Shown here: piece after piece, positions 1 to 9,231 of the stretch | How the letters are laid out: every line of letters starts with the position of its first letter | How positions within the stretch are numbered: position 1 is the stretch's first letter | Assembly: GCF_026239555.1 (NCBI RefSeq) | Contig: NZ_JAPIVP010000009.1 | Location: 181,397-245,396 of the forward strand | Direction: 5' to 3' | Source of the DNA: Pedobacter sp. PF22-3 | Lineage (GTDB): Bacteria > Bacteroidota > Bacteroidia > Sphingobacteriales > Sphingobacteriaceae | DNA: 64,000 bases | Position numbers and translations under genes: made by a program | Notes under the pieces: generated by a model | Told to the model about the DNA's origin: nothing | The model's database searches: none | Seen by the model: the letters and a program-made list of their open reading frames with translations, nothing else

Positions 1-338
1 CGCTGCAAACTTCCTTCAATATCCTGTCTAATTTTTTCAGGTGCACCATTGGGTACCCAATTGTTTGGGCCTGGTCGGTCAAAACCGCCTTTAGTTGCAA
101 TAAAAAGATCTTTTTGAAAAGGCGATAAAGCATCGGCAATAAGCGATTCATTAAACTTTGGTCCGTAAGCCTCTGCAGTATCAATAAAATTAACGCCATT
201 TGCAACTGCTTCTCGCAAAACGGTAATTGCATTTTCGCGGTCTTCTACCTCACCAAAAACACCATTACCGGTTAACTGCATTGCGCCATAACCTAAACGG
301 TTAACTTCTAATTCGCCAAATTTAAATGTTGTTTCCAT
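1..338 (-). CDS. Aldo/keto reductase, N-terminal part (cut by window edge)
   Basis: The reading frame starts at an ATG at 338 and runs off the left edge after 112 codons. The translation begins METTFKFGELEVNRLGYGAM, the typical first strand of the NADPH-dependent aldo/keto reductase TIM barrel. At about residues 50-58 it has the catalytic Asp/Tyr segment (FIDTAEAYG), and further on the catalytic Lys segment (IATKGG). These enzymes reduce carbonyl compounds in the cytoplasm; the substrate cannot be told. The stop codon lies outside the window, so whether the gene is intact is unknown. Confidence 0.85.
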   Translation of the reverse strand, partial: METTFKFGELEVNRLGYGAMQLTGNGVFGEVEDRENAITVLREAVANGVNFIDTAEAYGPKFNESLIADALSPFQKDLFIATKGGFDRPGPNNWVPNGAPEKIRQDIEGSLQ

Positions 339-550
339 TTTATTTCAGATATGATGATAAATTCTATGATAAACATAACCACATGCTGATGGCATTGTTT
401 GCCAAACGAATTTTATGATAAATAAATGAACAAAGGGTAAAAGGGCTATTGTAAGGCGGGTGCTGGTTGTAACGATAAACTGTTCACAGATCAAAAAAGA
501 AAAGTTATCATTTAATGTATACGCTAATAGCGATCGTTGTAAGATTGCTT

Positions 551-626
551 CCCCGAAAATCGGGGCAGGCTATCGGGTGAAAAAGCCTTCTCGCATCCGA
601 TTGCTATCGGATGACGATACCGCGAG
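551..626. repeat. Nested palindromic hairpins
   Basis: Two perfect inverted repeats sit next to each other. The first is CCCCGA-AAA-TCGGGG at 551-565. The second is CATCCGAT-TGCT-ATCGGATG at 594-613, enclosed by an outer CTCG/CGAG pair at 590-593 and 623-626. They look like a mobile or repetitive intergenic element rather than a gene. No poly-T tail follows, so a simple terminator is less likely. Confidence 0.6.
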
Positions 627-667
627 GTATTCAACGCCTATTAGAAACGAGCGTTAGTAGCTATAAA

Positions 668-692
668 GATTCTTCGCTGCGCTCAGAATGAC
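668..692 (-). repeat. Short dispersed intergenic element
   Basis: Read on the minus strand this is GTCATTCTGAGCGCAGCGAA plus GAATC. I recognise it as a phrase common in intergenic DNA of many Bacteroidota genomes. That recognition is from memory. Only one copy lies in this window. Confidence 0.5.
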
Positions 693-693
693 A

Positions 694-727
694 AAAAAGA
701 AAAAGGCTGCTCCAAATGGAACAGCCT
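694..727 (-). terminator. Rho-independent terminator of the RND efflux operon
   Basis: Read on the minus strand, AGGCTGTTCC-ATTT-GGAGCAGCCT forms a 10-bp stem with one mismatch. It is followed by a T-rich tract (TTTTTCTTTTTT). It lies 66 bases beyond the stop codon of the outer-membrane channel gene, the right place to end the three-gene transcript. Confidence 0.75.
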
Positions 728-792
728 GATTGAATATAAGGATTATATTACTTTAAATTATTGTAATTATTTAAGTGGCCTTGGGTATTCAC

Positions 793-2226
793 CTATTTCC
801 AGCCGCCACCAAGTGCCTGATAAATATCAACTACAGCATTTAACTGCTGTTTTTTGGTTTCGATCAATTCTAATTTTGATTGTAACGCATCACGTTGTGT
901 CATCAATACCTCAAAATAATCTGCCCTGGCAGCTTTAAACAAATCGTTCGAAATATCAATAGATTGTGTAAGCGCGGTAACTTGTTTTGACTTCAGATCA
1001 TAGCTTTTTTGCAGGTTGCTGATTTTAGACATCTGATTGGCTACTTCAATATAACCATTTAGAATGGCTTTTTCATAATCAAAAACAGCCTGTAATTGTT
1101 TTGCATTTGCAGAAGAATACTCCGCCTTAATGGCGTTTCTATTGATCAGCGGTCCGGCAAGATCTCCTGCCAAAGAGTAGATCAGGGATTCTGGCGTTCT
1201 CAATAAATAAGAAGGATTAAATGCCTGGTAACCTATTGCAGCAGAAATTCCTAATGATGGATAAAACTGTGCTTTAGCAACTTTAACATCTAATTTAGCA
1301 GCCGCAAGCTCATACTCTGCCTGTTTAATATCAGGACGATTGGCCAACAATTGAGCTGGTAAACCCGTATGTACGGTTGCTGGTACCAAATCAGTAAAGC
1401 TAGACTTATCTCTGATAATGGGCTGAGGGAAACGGCCTAACAGGAAATTAATTTTATTCTCGTTTTCAATAATATCCTGCTGAATATCGAATTCTAAACT
1501 TTTAGAGCTTAATACCTCTGCTTCAAATTTACGTACAGCAAGTTCATTAACCCTTGTAGCCTGTTTCTGGATTTTCATCAACTCCAGCGCATTACTTTGA
1601 AGTTCGATATTTTTCCTTACTGTTTCCAATTGATTATCTGATGCCAACAACTCATAATATGAATTTGCGACTTCTGCAATTAAATTAGTGATCACAAAAT
1701 TCTTACCCTCTACCGTTGACAGGTAATGATTAATGGCTGCTTTTTTAGAATTACGCAGTTTATGCCAGATGTCTGCTTCCCAATTGGCCTGTAGACCAAA
1801 ATGGTAATCAGGCAATACTTCAGGAACACCTTTGCCTGGTGTAATTTCTGTAGAAGCGTCACCTGCACCTGAACTGGTATAACGGCCAACTTTATCCAAT
1901 CCTGCCCCAACACCATAGGTTACATTTGGCAAAAGCTCCCCTTTTTTAGCCTTTATTTCGTTTTTTGCTATTTCAATGTCCTGAAGGGTAATATTCAGCT
2001 CCTGATTATTCTTCAGTGCGGTATCAATCAGGTTGATCAGGTTAGGGTCGGTAAAAAAATTACGCCACTGTATACTGGCAGAACTTACCGTATCCTGCGA
2101 GCCATTAAAGCTCACAGGTGTATTTTTATTTTCGGTGCGTTGTGCTACTTCTGGTAGCTTACAGGCCGTATATGCAGCGCATATTAATGCCAGTACAAGG
2201 CCTTTATATAGATTATTCTTAAACAT
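793..2226 (-). CDS. RND efflux outer-membrane channel lipoprotein (NodT/TolC family)
   Basis: A 477-residue protein of the outer-membrane factor family. Trimers form the channel through which an RND pump expels drugs or metabolites. The N-terminus is a lipoprotein signal with a lipobox ending in TAC (Cys22). The rest is long amphipathic helices in two repeated OEP halves, with the family phrase LLANRPDIKQAEYEL at about residue 300. I prefer the ATG at 2226 (MFKNN) over the TTG at 2235. It overlaps the end of the pump gene by 8 bases, so translation is probably coupled. It is the last gene of an operon with the pump and fusion protein. Confidence 0.92.
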   Translation of the reverse strand: MFKNNLYKGLVLALICAAYTACKLPEVAQRTENKNTPVSFNGSQDTVSSASIQWRNFFTDPNLINLIDTALKNNQELNITLQDIEIAKNEIKAKKGELLPNVTYGVGAGLDKVGRYTSSGAGDASTEITPGKGVPEVLPDYHFGLQANWEADIWHKLRNSKKAAINHYLSTVEGKNFVITNLIAEVANSYYELLASDNQLETVRKNIELQSNALELMKIQKQATRVNELAVRKFEAEVLSSKSLEFDIQQDIIENENKINFLLGRFPQPIIRDKSSFTDLVPATVHTGLPAQLLANRPDIKQAEYELAAAKLDVKVAKAQFYPSLGISAAIGYQAFNPSYLLRTPESLIYSLAGDLAGPLINRNAIKAEYSSANAKQLQAVFDYEKAILNGYIEVANQMSKISNLQKSYDLKSKQVTALTQSIDISNDLFKAARADYFEVLMTQRDALQSKLELIETKKQQLNAVVDIYQALGGGWK

Positions 2227-5200
2227 TATTCTCAATTTCTTCAGTTAACGGATGTTCTTCCTCAATTTTGATCAGCTTGTGTTTTGCTGCAATTGATCCG
2301 AATATATAATATAATCCAGGGATCACAATTACCCCGAAAATTGTACCGAAAAGCATACCTCCTGCAGCAGCAGAACCAATGGTGCGGTTACCGATTTTAC
2401 CTGGTCCGGTTGCAATCATCAACGGAATCAGACCGGCAATAAAGGCAAAAGAAGTCATTAAAATCGGACGGAAACGTACACTAGCTCCTTCCATTGCCGC
2501 CTTAAGCACCGATGCTCCCTGACTTTGTCGCTGCGTAGCAAACTCCACAATCAACACGGCATTTTTACCGAGTAAACCGATCAACATCACCATGGCCACC
2601 TGCGCATAAATATTATTCTCCAAACCCAACAACTTAAGGAAAAGAAATGCACCAAAAATACCCGCTGGTAAAGAAAGGATTACTGAAAGCGGTAAGATAA
2701 AACTTTCATATTGTGCAGCCAATACCAGGTAAACGAAACCCAAACAGATCAGGAAAATATAAATGGCACCATTGCCCCTTGATACCTGGTCTTTTGAAAT
2801 ACCAGCCCAGTCGATACCGAACCCCCTTGGCAAGGTTTTCTGCGCTACCTCTGTAATGGCCTCTATGGCCTGACCGGAACTATAACCTGGCGCTGCCTGT
2901 CCGCTGATTTCAGAAGCATTGTACATATTGTGACGGGTAATCTCAGAAAGACCATAAACCCTTCTCATTTTGATAAATGCCGATAAAGGCACCATTTCAT
3001 CACGGCTGTTTTTAACCGAAAGTTTCAAAATGTCTTCTGGTAAAGCGCGATATTGAGGTAATGCCTGTACAATTACCTTATATTGACGATCGTACTTGAT
3101 AAAGCTGGTTTCATAATCGCTACCTACAAAGGTAGACAAGGTATTCATTGCATTATCAATACTTACGCCTTTTTGTTGTGCAATATCGTTATCCACATCC
3201 AACATATACTGAGGGAAACTGGCACTATAAAAAGTAAACACAGATGATAACTCTTTGCGTTTATTTAACTCGCGTACAAAATCATTGGCAACGGTTTCCA
3301 TTTTTTTGTAATCACCACTACCTGCTTTATCGAGTAAACGAAGTTCGAAACCACCTGCAGCACCATAACCAGGAACCGCTGGTGGCTGGAAAAATTCGAT
3401 ATTTGCACCAGGTATCGATTTTGATTTTTCTTCTAATTCCTGAATGATTTCCTGTGCAGAGTGCTTACGTTCGCTCCAGTCTTTTAGGTTAATTAAACAG
3501 GTACCCGAGTTAGATCCTGTACCTTCACTAAGGATTTCGTATCCGGCCAAAGATGAAACAGATTTAACGCCATCAACATGTTCGCTGATTTTTTGAAATC
3601 TCTCTGCAACCTGGTCGGTACGTTCCAAAGTAGATCCCGGAGGCGTTTGGATAATGGCATAAACCATACCCTGATCTTCGTTAGGGATAAAACCTGAGGG
3701 TACACTTCCACTTAGTGCCCAAATACCCAAACAAAAGGCAATTAATACTCCAAAAGTTAACAATCTGCGGCTTACCACCTTGCTCAATACAAATTCGTAC
3801 TTGCCCGATAATTTAGCGAAACCTCGGTTAAAACCATCCAGAAAACGATCGATTAATGTTTTCTTTTTAGGGGCATCATGATTGTTTTTGAGCATAATGG
3901 CACACAACGCAGGTGTAAGCGTTAAAGCCACAATACCTGAAAGAATAATTGCCGTTGCCATGGTAATGGAGAACTGACGGTAAAAAATACCTACCGGACC
4001 AGACATAAACGCTACCGGGATAAATACCGAGGCCATTAAGAAAGTAATGGCGATAATGGCACCACCAATCTCTTTCATCGCTAACTGCGTAGCCTTTAAT
4101 ACCGATAACTTGCTATCGTGCTCCATCTTGGCATGCACAGCTTCAATTACCACAATCGCATCATCCACTACTACCCCAATAGCGAGCACCAATGCAAAAA
4201 GGGTGATTAGGTTAAGTGTGATACCAAAGAACTGCATAAATACGAATGTTCCGATTAAGGATACGGGTACCGCAATTGCTGGTATAAGCGTTGAACGCCA
4301 ATCGCCAAGGAATAGGAATACCACCAAACCCACCAGGATAAAGGCTTCTACCAGGGTATGGATTACCTTCTCGATAGATGCATCAAGGAATTTGGAAACG
4401 TCATAACTAATCTCGTAATCTAAACCTTTTGGAAAAGAAGCTGCCTTAATTTCGGCCATTTTGGCCTTAACATCTTTAATTACCTGACTTGCATTACTAC
4501 CATAAGATTGCTTTAAAACAATTGCAGCAGATGCTTTTCCGTTTAAAGTGGAATATAAATTATATGCCGAAGCACTAAAATCTACATCAGCAACATCTTT
4601 TAAGTGAAGCAACTCGCCATCAGGCGTAGCCCTAACCACAATGTTTTCGTAGCCTTCTTTGGTATTGAAACGTCCTGAATATTTCAGTACATATTCGAAA
4701 GCCTGTGAGCGTTTACCAGAACTCTCCCCTGTTTTACCAGGTGAAGCTTCTAAACTTTGCTCTTCAAGGCCTTTCATTACATCATCAACTGAGATTTTAT
4801 AAGCCTGCATACGATCGGGTTTTAACCAGATCCGCATGGCATAATCCCTGTCGCCCAAAATATCGGCAAAACCTACCCCATCAACCCTCTTAAGCTCAGA
4901 AAGCAGGTTGATATCGGCATAGTTGTACAAGAAATTCTGGTTCATTTTAGGGTCTTTGCTATACAAGTTGATATACATCAACATGTTAGGCTCTTCACGC
5001 GTGATTTTTACCCCTTCGCGAATTACTAAAGGCGGAAGTTTATTGGTCACTGCAGCTACCCGGTTTTGTACGTTAAGTGAAGCCTGGTTGGGATCGGTAC
5101 CAAGGTTAAACACCACTTGTACAGAGGCTTCGCCATCATTACCGGCATTAGATGCAATATATTTCATGCCAGGTACACCATTAAGCGCACGCTCAAGCGG

Positions 5201-5389
5201 AATCACTACAGATTTAATCAGCAGTTCGTTATTTGCCCCCGGATAATCAGCAGTGATATTTACTTTGGGAGGAGATATGGTTGGAAACTGTGTAACAGGA
5301 AGGTAGCTAATAGCCAACACCCCCAAAAACACAATAACCAATGATATTACGATAGAAAGGACAGGCCTTTGTATGAATTTACTAAACAT
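2219..5389 (-). CDS. RND multidrug efflux pump, inner-membrane transporter (AcrB/HAE1 family)
   Basis: A 1056-residue proton-driven efflux transporter, the usual length for the hydrophobe/amphiphile RND family. TM1 starts after MFSKFIQRPV. The paired acidic residues of the proton relay are visible in TM4 (VVVDDAIVV, Asp409/Asp410). The TM10 lysine lies in the phrase GLLGKNAVLIVEFA. Two large periplasmic loops occupy about residues 30-335 and 560-870. It works with the fusion protein encoded 24 bases upstream and the channel encoded just downstream. The substrate cannot be deduced. No regulator gene is adjacent. Confidence 0.95.
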   Translation of the reverse strand: MFSKFIQRPVLSIVISLVIVFLGVLAISYLPVTQFPTISPPKVNITADYPGANNELLIKSVVIPLERALNGVPGMKYIASNAGNDGEASVQVVFNLGTDPNQASLNVQNRVAAVTNKLPPLVIREGVKITREEPNMLMYINLYSKDPKMNQNFLYNYADINLLSELKRVDGVGFADILGDRDYAMRIWLKPDRMQAYKISVDDVMKGLEEQSLEASPGKTGESSGKRSQAFEYVLKYSGRFNTKEGYENIVVRATPDGELLHLKDVADVDFSASAYNLYSTLNGKASAAIVLKQSYGSNASQVIKDVKAKMAEIKAASFPKGLDYEISYDVSKFLDASIEKVIHTLVEAFILVGLVVFLFLGDWRSTLIPAIAVPVSLIGTFVFMQFFGITLNLITLFALVLAIGVVVDDAIVVIEAVHAKMEHDSKLSVLKATQLAMKEIGGAIIAITFLMASVFIPVAFMSGPVGIFYRQFSITMATAIILSGIVALTLTPALCAIMLKNNHDAPKKKTLIDRFLDGFNRGFAKLSGKYEFVLSKVVSRRLLTFGVLIAFCLGIWALSGSVPSGFIPNEDQGMVYAIIQTPPGSTLERTDQVAERFQKISEHVDGVKSVSSLAGYEILSEGTGSNSGTCLINLKDWSERKHSAQEIIQELEEKSKSIPGANIEFFQPPAVPGYGAAGGFELRLLDKAGSGDYKKMETVANDFVRELNKRKELSSVFTFYSASFPQYMLDVDNDIAQQKGVSIDNAMNTLSTFVGSDYETSFIKYDRQYKVIVQALPQYRALPEDILKLSVKNSRDEMVPLSAFIKMRRVYGLSEITRHNMYNASEISGQAAPGYSSGQAIEAITEVAQKTLPRGFGIDWAGISKDQVSRGNGAIYIFLICLGFVYLVLAAQYESFILPLSVILSLPAGIFGAFLFLKLLGLENNIYAQVAMVMLIGLLGKNAVLIVEFATQRQSQGASVLKAAMEGASVRFRPILMTSFAFIAGLIPLMIATGPGKIGNRTIGSAAAGGMLFGTIFGVIVIPGLYYIFGSIAAKHKLIKIEEEHPLTEEIENNV

Positions 5390-5413
5390 AAATTAAGTAT
5401 AGAGGGGTTTAGA

Positions 5414-6496
5414 TTATTCTGTTTTCAATCTCAATTGTTTCAACACTTCTTGAGGTTGCTGGAATTTAAAGGCAATTTTATCATCATCCTTAACTTTCTG
5501 CACACCTTCAAGCAAAATCTTATCATCAACGGTAATGCCGTCGCCTACAATATATAAGTCAGGCAGATCTCCGGCAATGGTAATGGCCCTGGAGTGTACT
5601 TTATTGTTTTTATCAACCACAAAAACATAGGTTTTATCCTGTATATCGTATGTGGCCTTTTGCGGAATAATGATGGCGTTTTTTAAAGGAACAACCATAT
5701 GCACCTTACCAGTTTCACCGTTTCTAAGTAAGTTATCGCTATTATTAAATCTTGCCCTGAAAGCAATATTTCCGGTTTCGTTATCAAATTCGCTTTCAAT
5801 AACTTCTACTTTACCTTTTGCTTTTAGAAATTCGCCATTAGCCAGTAATAGGCTTACTTCTTGCTGGCTTTTTGCTTTTGCAGCACTCTGATAATTTAAA
5901 TATTCAGGTTCTGATACGTTGAAATAGGCAAAAACCTGACTGTTATCTGAAAGACTGGTTAATAAAGCACCTTCATCAACCAAACTTCCTAATTTTAAAG
6001 GAATACGATCGATGGTACCATCAAAAGGAGCCCTGATTTCGGTGTTTGACAGGTGGAATTTAGCCAAAGAGGTTTCGGCATTTGCCGATTGCAGCTTAGC
6101 TTTGGCCATAGCCAGTTCATTTTTAGAAACGATATTTTTATCTGAAAGTAATTTGGTGTTTTCCAATTCAATTTGAGCAGATTTGGTTTCAGCCTGTGCC
6201 TTTAACAATTCAGATTGTGCCGCTTTAGGCATAATCCTAAACAGAAGCTGTCCTGCTTTTACGCGTTGACCTTCATCTACATAAATATTTTGGAGATAAC
6301 CCTTTTCCTGGGCCCTAACTTCAATGTTGCGGACAGATTTAATCTGCGAAACATATTCTTTGGTAAAGGAAGTGTCCATTCTTAACGGTGTGGTTACCGC
6401 ATAAGTAGCTACTTCTTCTTTTTCTTCTTTCTTCGAGGTGCAACCTGTTACGTAAAGGAAAGTACACAAGCCTAAGCACATGAGAACTCTTTTCAT
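5414..6496 (-). CDS. RND efflux periplasmic adaptor (membrane fusion protein)
   Basis: A 360-residue lipoprotein adaptor of the AcrA/HlyD type that links pump and channel. The lipobox is VTGC (Cys19), followed by a Lys/Glu-rich tether. A barrel-sandwich (lipoyl-like) half-motif lies at about residues 55-90 (VDEGQRVKAGQLLFRI). A helical hairpin at about 95-150 and the second half-motif (APFDGTIDRIPLKLGSLVDEG) follow, then beta-barrel and membrane-proximal domains. It is the first gene of the operon, with a recognisable promoter at 6557-6584. Confidence 0.93.
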   Translation of the reverse strand: MKRVLMCLGLCTFLYVTGCTSKKEEKEEVATYAVTTPLRMDTSFTKEYVSQIKSVRNIEVRAQEKGYLQNIYVDEGQRVKAGQLLFRIMPKAAQSELLKAQAETKSAQIELENTKLLSDKNIVSKNELAMAKAKLQSANAETSLAKFHLSNTEIRAPFDGTIDRIPLKLGSLVDEGALLTSLSDNSQVFAYFNVSEPEYLNYQSAAKAKSQQEVSLLLANGEFLKAKGKVEVIESEFDNETGNIAFRARFNNSDNLLRNGETGKVHMVVPLKNAIIIPQKATYDIQDKTYVFVVDKNNKVHSRAITIAGDLPDLYIVGDGITVDDKILLEGVQKVKDDDKIAFKFQQPQEVLKQLRLKTE

Positions 6497-6556
6497 TTTT
6501 TTTGGAATGGTTTTAATCTGATTTATTTTTTTCTCTAATTAGTTTCCCTCGGCAAC

Positions 6557-6584
6557 CAAATTTATAATGAAAAGTGATCTACAA
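6557..6584 (-). promoter_or_regulatory. Candidate Bacteroidota-type promoter of the RND operon
   Basis: On the minus strand, TAAATTTG (6557-6564) matches the -7 consensus TAnnTTTG exactly. A TTG (6582-6584) lies 17 bases upstream as a possible -33 element, slightly closer than the usual 19-21. The implied 5' leader is about 55 bases. Confidence 0.5.
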
Positions 6585-7151
6585 CCGGTTTATAGATACT
6601 TTGTTGATTTCAATAAATTATGGTTACGCAATGATTTAATTCGAAAGCGAAATAAATACAGTTTTATGAAGTTATAATGAAGTTGAACTTCAGGTTTCCA
6701 TTCTGAAAATAACGATTTAGTGCATAAAGAGGTGATTTATAACTATTAATAACATATTTAGCATACTTTTTAACTAAGAAAGCAATTACTGATTCATTTT
6801 AGATAAAGAAATTAGCATTTTCGCCTAAAAGAAAGCTTGTTTTCATTTTAATTAACGTTTCTCATATAGTGAATAAAATGATTTTATGACTGTTCAACTA
6901 CAGATTGAATTTATGATGCGTTTGTTTTAAGGCATGCGCTAGTTTGAAAACCAGCGCAAACGAGGAGAACTTTTGTGAAGCGCCGCCTGTAAAACCTCAT
7001 AAAGCTCCATAAAAAATCCCCAATTTTAGTTCCGCTTAGTTAAAACATTAAAGCTTTAATATTTTAAAAAATAACCACTTCAAAATAAAACACTTAGCAA
7101 CAAACATTGTATTATTTTAAACGATAATTATACTGCACCATAGTCAAGTAT

Positions 7152-7159
7152 TAACTTTG
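7152..7159 (+). promoter_or_regulatory. Possible -7 promoter box of the 184-residue orphan gene
   Basis: TAACTTTG matches TAnnTTTG. It ends only 14 bases before the ATG at 7174, so the transcript would have a very short leader. No clear TTG lies at the -33 spacing. The match may be chance. Confidence 0.35.
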
Positions 7160-7173
7160 CAAAAAACACCATA

Positions 7174-7728
7174 ATGAACAGTACCCAATCAAAAGCGCTA
7201 GAACTTGTTGTAGGCATCATAAAAGATACCATTGGCGATATTAAAATTGAAAAAACTTCTTCAGGCGCCGTTACCCTAAAAGACGGTAATGCCACCATAC
7301 AATTAACACAACAGGAAGGTGAAAGTGCAGATAAGGAAACGGTTATAATCCTGGACCCAAAAGACATTATTTACAGCGAAGACCTTCTTCCGGAGCTAAA
7401 TGACCTTACTTCGGTAACGGTAATTATAAACGGTTTGGATATAGAAACACACCTGGTTTTTCAAACGGTAAGAGATTGTTTTGATCAGATCAGCAACAGC
7501 TACGAATTTTTGAAAATCTTTGAAAAAGACGTGATCAAAATAAAAAGCGGATTTAAATTTGGAAGCCATGCTTTTGTACTCAATGTACTGAATGAAAAAG
7601 ACCAGATTTCCATCAGTGCAGAATTTGCCGCATCATTCGATGCAGCGGTTAGAAAAACAGTTGAAACAGACGTTATCAAAGTGCAAAAAGCCATTAATAA
7701 AATGGTTAAAGAAGACGGTGCAATTTAA
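7174..7728 (+). CDS. Hypothetical protein, 184 residues
   Basis: I do not recognise this protein. It has no signal peptide or membrane segment. It is acidic and rich in Ile, Val and Lys, and appears to alternate beta strands and helices: about residues 20-75 look beta-rich, and the C-terminal 60 look like a strand pair followed by an amphipathic helix. The codon pattern and length support a real gene. It is convergent with the eCIS ATPase gene, 147 bases away, at the downstream border of that locus. Whether it belongs functionally to the eCIS is unknown. Confidence 0.65.
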   Translation: MNSTQSKALELVVGIIKDTIGDIKIEKTSSGAVTLKDGNATIQLTQQEGESADKETVIILDPKDIIYSEDLLPELNDLTSVTVIINGLDIETHLVFQTVRDCFDQISNSYEFLKIFEKDVIKIKSGFKFGSHAFVLNVLNEKDQISISAEFAASFDAAVRKTVETDVIKVQKAINKMVKEDGAI

Positions 7729-7768
7729 TTGTCAGCTTTTTAAATAAAAAATAACAAATATTTCGATT

Positions 7769-7790
7769 GCCCTGTGCCAAAGCATGGGGC
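7769..7790. terminator. Weak hairpin between convergent genes
   Basis: GCCCTGTG-CCAAAG-CATGGGGC forms an 8-bp stem in RNA if two G-U pairs are allowed. It sits midway between the 3' ends of the orphan gene and the eCIS operon, but no strong T-run follows on either strand. It could be a weak shared terminator. Confidence 0.3.
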
Positions 7791-7875
7791 TATTTAAACC
7801 AGGTCGTCTTGTACGTTCATCATTGCAGGCATATTTGTCGATAGAGCCTTATTTTATAGCTGTTCATCTTTGAGC

Positions 7876-9231
7876 TTAATTTGTAATGAAGACGGTTTTA
7901 TTGTCTTTTTTAAATTCCCTCTTAATCCCCGCCAGCAGCTCTTGCTGGTTTACCAGGGTATCGTTTCTACTAATGGCCGATAAGGCACAATGGCGCAATA
8001 CGTTGATGATTGCCCCACCTGCCAGTTGATACTCTTCCGCAATAGCTTCCAGGTTGATACTTTCATCAAGTTTGCAAACACCCGAAAAAGCTTTTTGCCA
8101 AAGTTGATAACGTTCATGAACAGAGGGCATGGTAAAGTGAATAGCAGATTGAAACCTACGTGAGAAAGCTTCATCCATATTGGTCTTGAGGTTGGTGGCC
8201 AGAATTACTACGCCTGGAAAATCTTCAATCCTTTGTAAAAGGTAGGCCGTTTGCTGGTTAGCATGCCTGTCGTTAGCCGAATCGGCCTGAGTACGCTTTC
8301 CGAACAGGGCATCAGCTTCATCAAAAAACAGGATCCAATTTTGATGCTGTGCTACATCAAATATTTTTGACAGGTTCTTTTCTGTTTCTCCGATGTATTT
8401 GGAAACGATCATGGACAGATCGATTTTATATACTTCGCGTCCGGTTGTTTTACCGATTAAACTAGCCATTAAGGTTTTACCTGTACCAGGAGGGCCATAA
8501 AATAATGCTCTGTAACCTGGTTTCAGTTTTTTGGATAATCCCCAATCTTCCATCAGCGTATGGCCATGCGCTAACCAGTTAGTAATTTCATTAATCTGTT
8601 TAAGCACCAAATGATCAAGCACTACATCTTCCCACTCCATTTTTGTACTTATTTTTTGAGCGGGAAATGAAGCACTATTTTCGACCATCAGTTTCTTTCC
8701 GGTAAGGAAATAATTAAACCAGCTTCTGCTTAAACTTAACTGCCCGCTTAACCATGGCAAATGACTTTCTGTTTCGGCTAGGGTGAGCACATCTTCCTTA
8801 TAAATAATATGTTCTTTTCCGAGCAGCTCCATGAGCTGATAGCGCATTTCCGGATGCTTAACGCTACCTAAAAAACAAAGTGTTTCGCCAGTAGGTAAAA
8901 AACCATTATGATCTTTAGTGGTTAATCCTCCAAATTCGGTAAAACCTCTGTCGTGCATTTGATTCTTAGTAAAAAACACATCCAGCATTTCTGGACGCAG
9001 GTGTGGCGCCATGCTAAGTGCAATGGCAAGCCTTGCGTAAATATCCAGGTCCCATTTTTTAACCATGCCGGCATAAGGGCTATCACTAAGTGAAAGATTG
9101 GGCAAAGGAATTTCCATCCAGTCTTTTTCGTGCTCCTCTTGTAGAAAATAAGTGGCCATACATTGGGCAATAACTGCTTCTAACCAATCAAGTTCTTGTC
9201 TAAGTACCGTTAAAGCATTATTATTCTCCAT
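7876..9231 (-). CDS. eCIS AAA+ ATPase (Afp15/Pvc15-like)
   Basis: A 451-residue ATPase. The C-terminal AAA+ module carries Walker A GPPGTGKT (246-253), Walker B LFFDEAD (301-307), a sensor-1 Asn region (VVILATN, about 341-347) and arginines in SRRF (357-360). The N-terminal 200 residues are family-specific and mostly helical. An AAA+ ATPase of this kind is a signature component of extracellular contractile injection systems, thought to help assembly or cargo loading rather than form part of the particle. It is the last gene of the minus-strand eCIS operon, and its start overlaps the preceding gene by 11 bases. Confidence 0.88.
   Translation of the reverse strand: MENNNALTVLRQELDWLEAVIAQCMATYFLQEEHEKDWMEIPLPNLSLSDSPYAGMVKKWDLDIYARLAIALSMAPHLRPEMLDVFFTKNQMHDRGFTEFGGLTTKDHNGFLPTGETLCFLGSVKHPEMRYQLMELLGKEHIIYKEDVLTLAETESHLPWLSGQLSLSRSWFNYFLTGKKLMVENSASFPAQKISTKMEWEDVVLDHLVLKQINEITNWLAHGHTLMEDWGLSKKLKPGYRALFYGPPGTGKTLMASLIGKTTGREVYKIDLSMIVSKYIGETEKNLSKIFDVAQHQNWILFFDEADALFGKRTQADSANDRHANQQTAYLLQRIEDFPGVVILATNLKTNMDEAFSRRFQSAIHFTMPSVHERYQLWQKAFSGVCKLDESINLEAIAEEYQLAGGAIINVLRHCALSAISRNDTLVNQQELLAGIKREFKKDNKTVFITN

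Larger units (their letters stand above)
339..792. other. Intergenic region with structured repeats
   Basis: No convincing gene is present. An open frame of 65 codons at 460-657 lies over strongly self-complementary DNA and is not protein-like. The region holds the hairpins listed at 551-626, a dispersed element at 668-692 and the terminator of the efflux operon at 704-727. Confidence 0.7.
6497..7173. other. Long AT-rich intergenic region between divergent genes
   Basis: Apart from the promoter candidates at 6557-6584 and 7152-7159, I see no gene, RNA or repeat here. It separates the divergent efflux operon and the orphan gene at 7174. Confidence 0.5.

Noticed and set aside
460..657. 65-codon plus-strand frame
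   Set aside because: It lies across strong palindromes and a dispersed repeat; composition is not protein-like.
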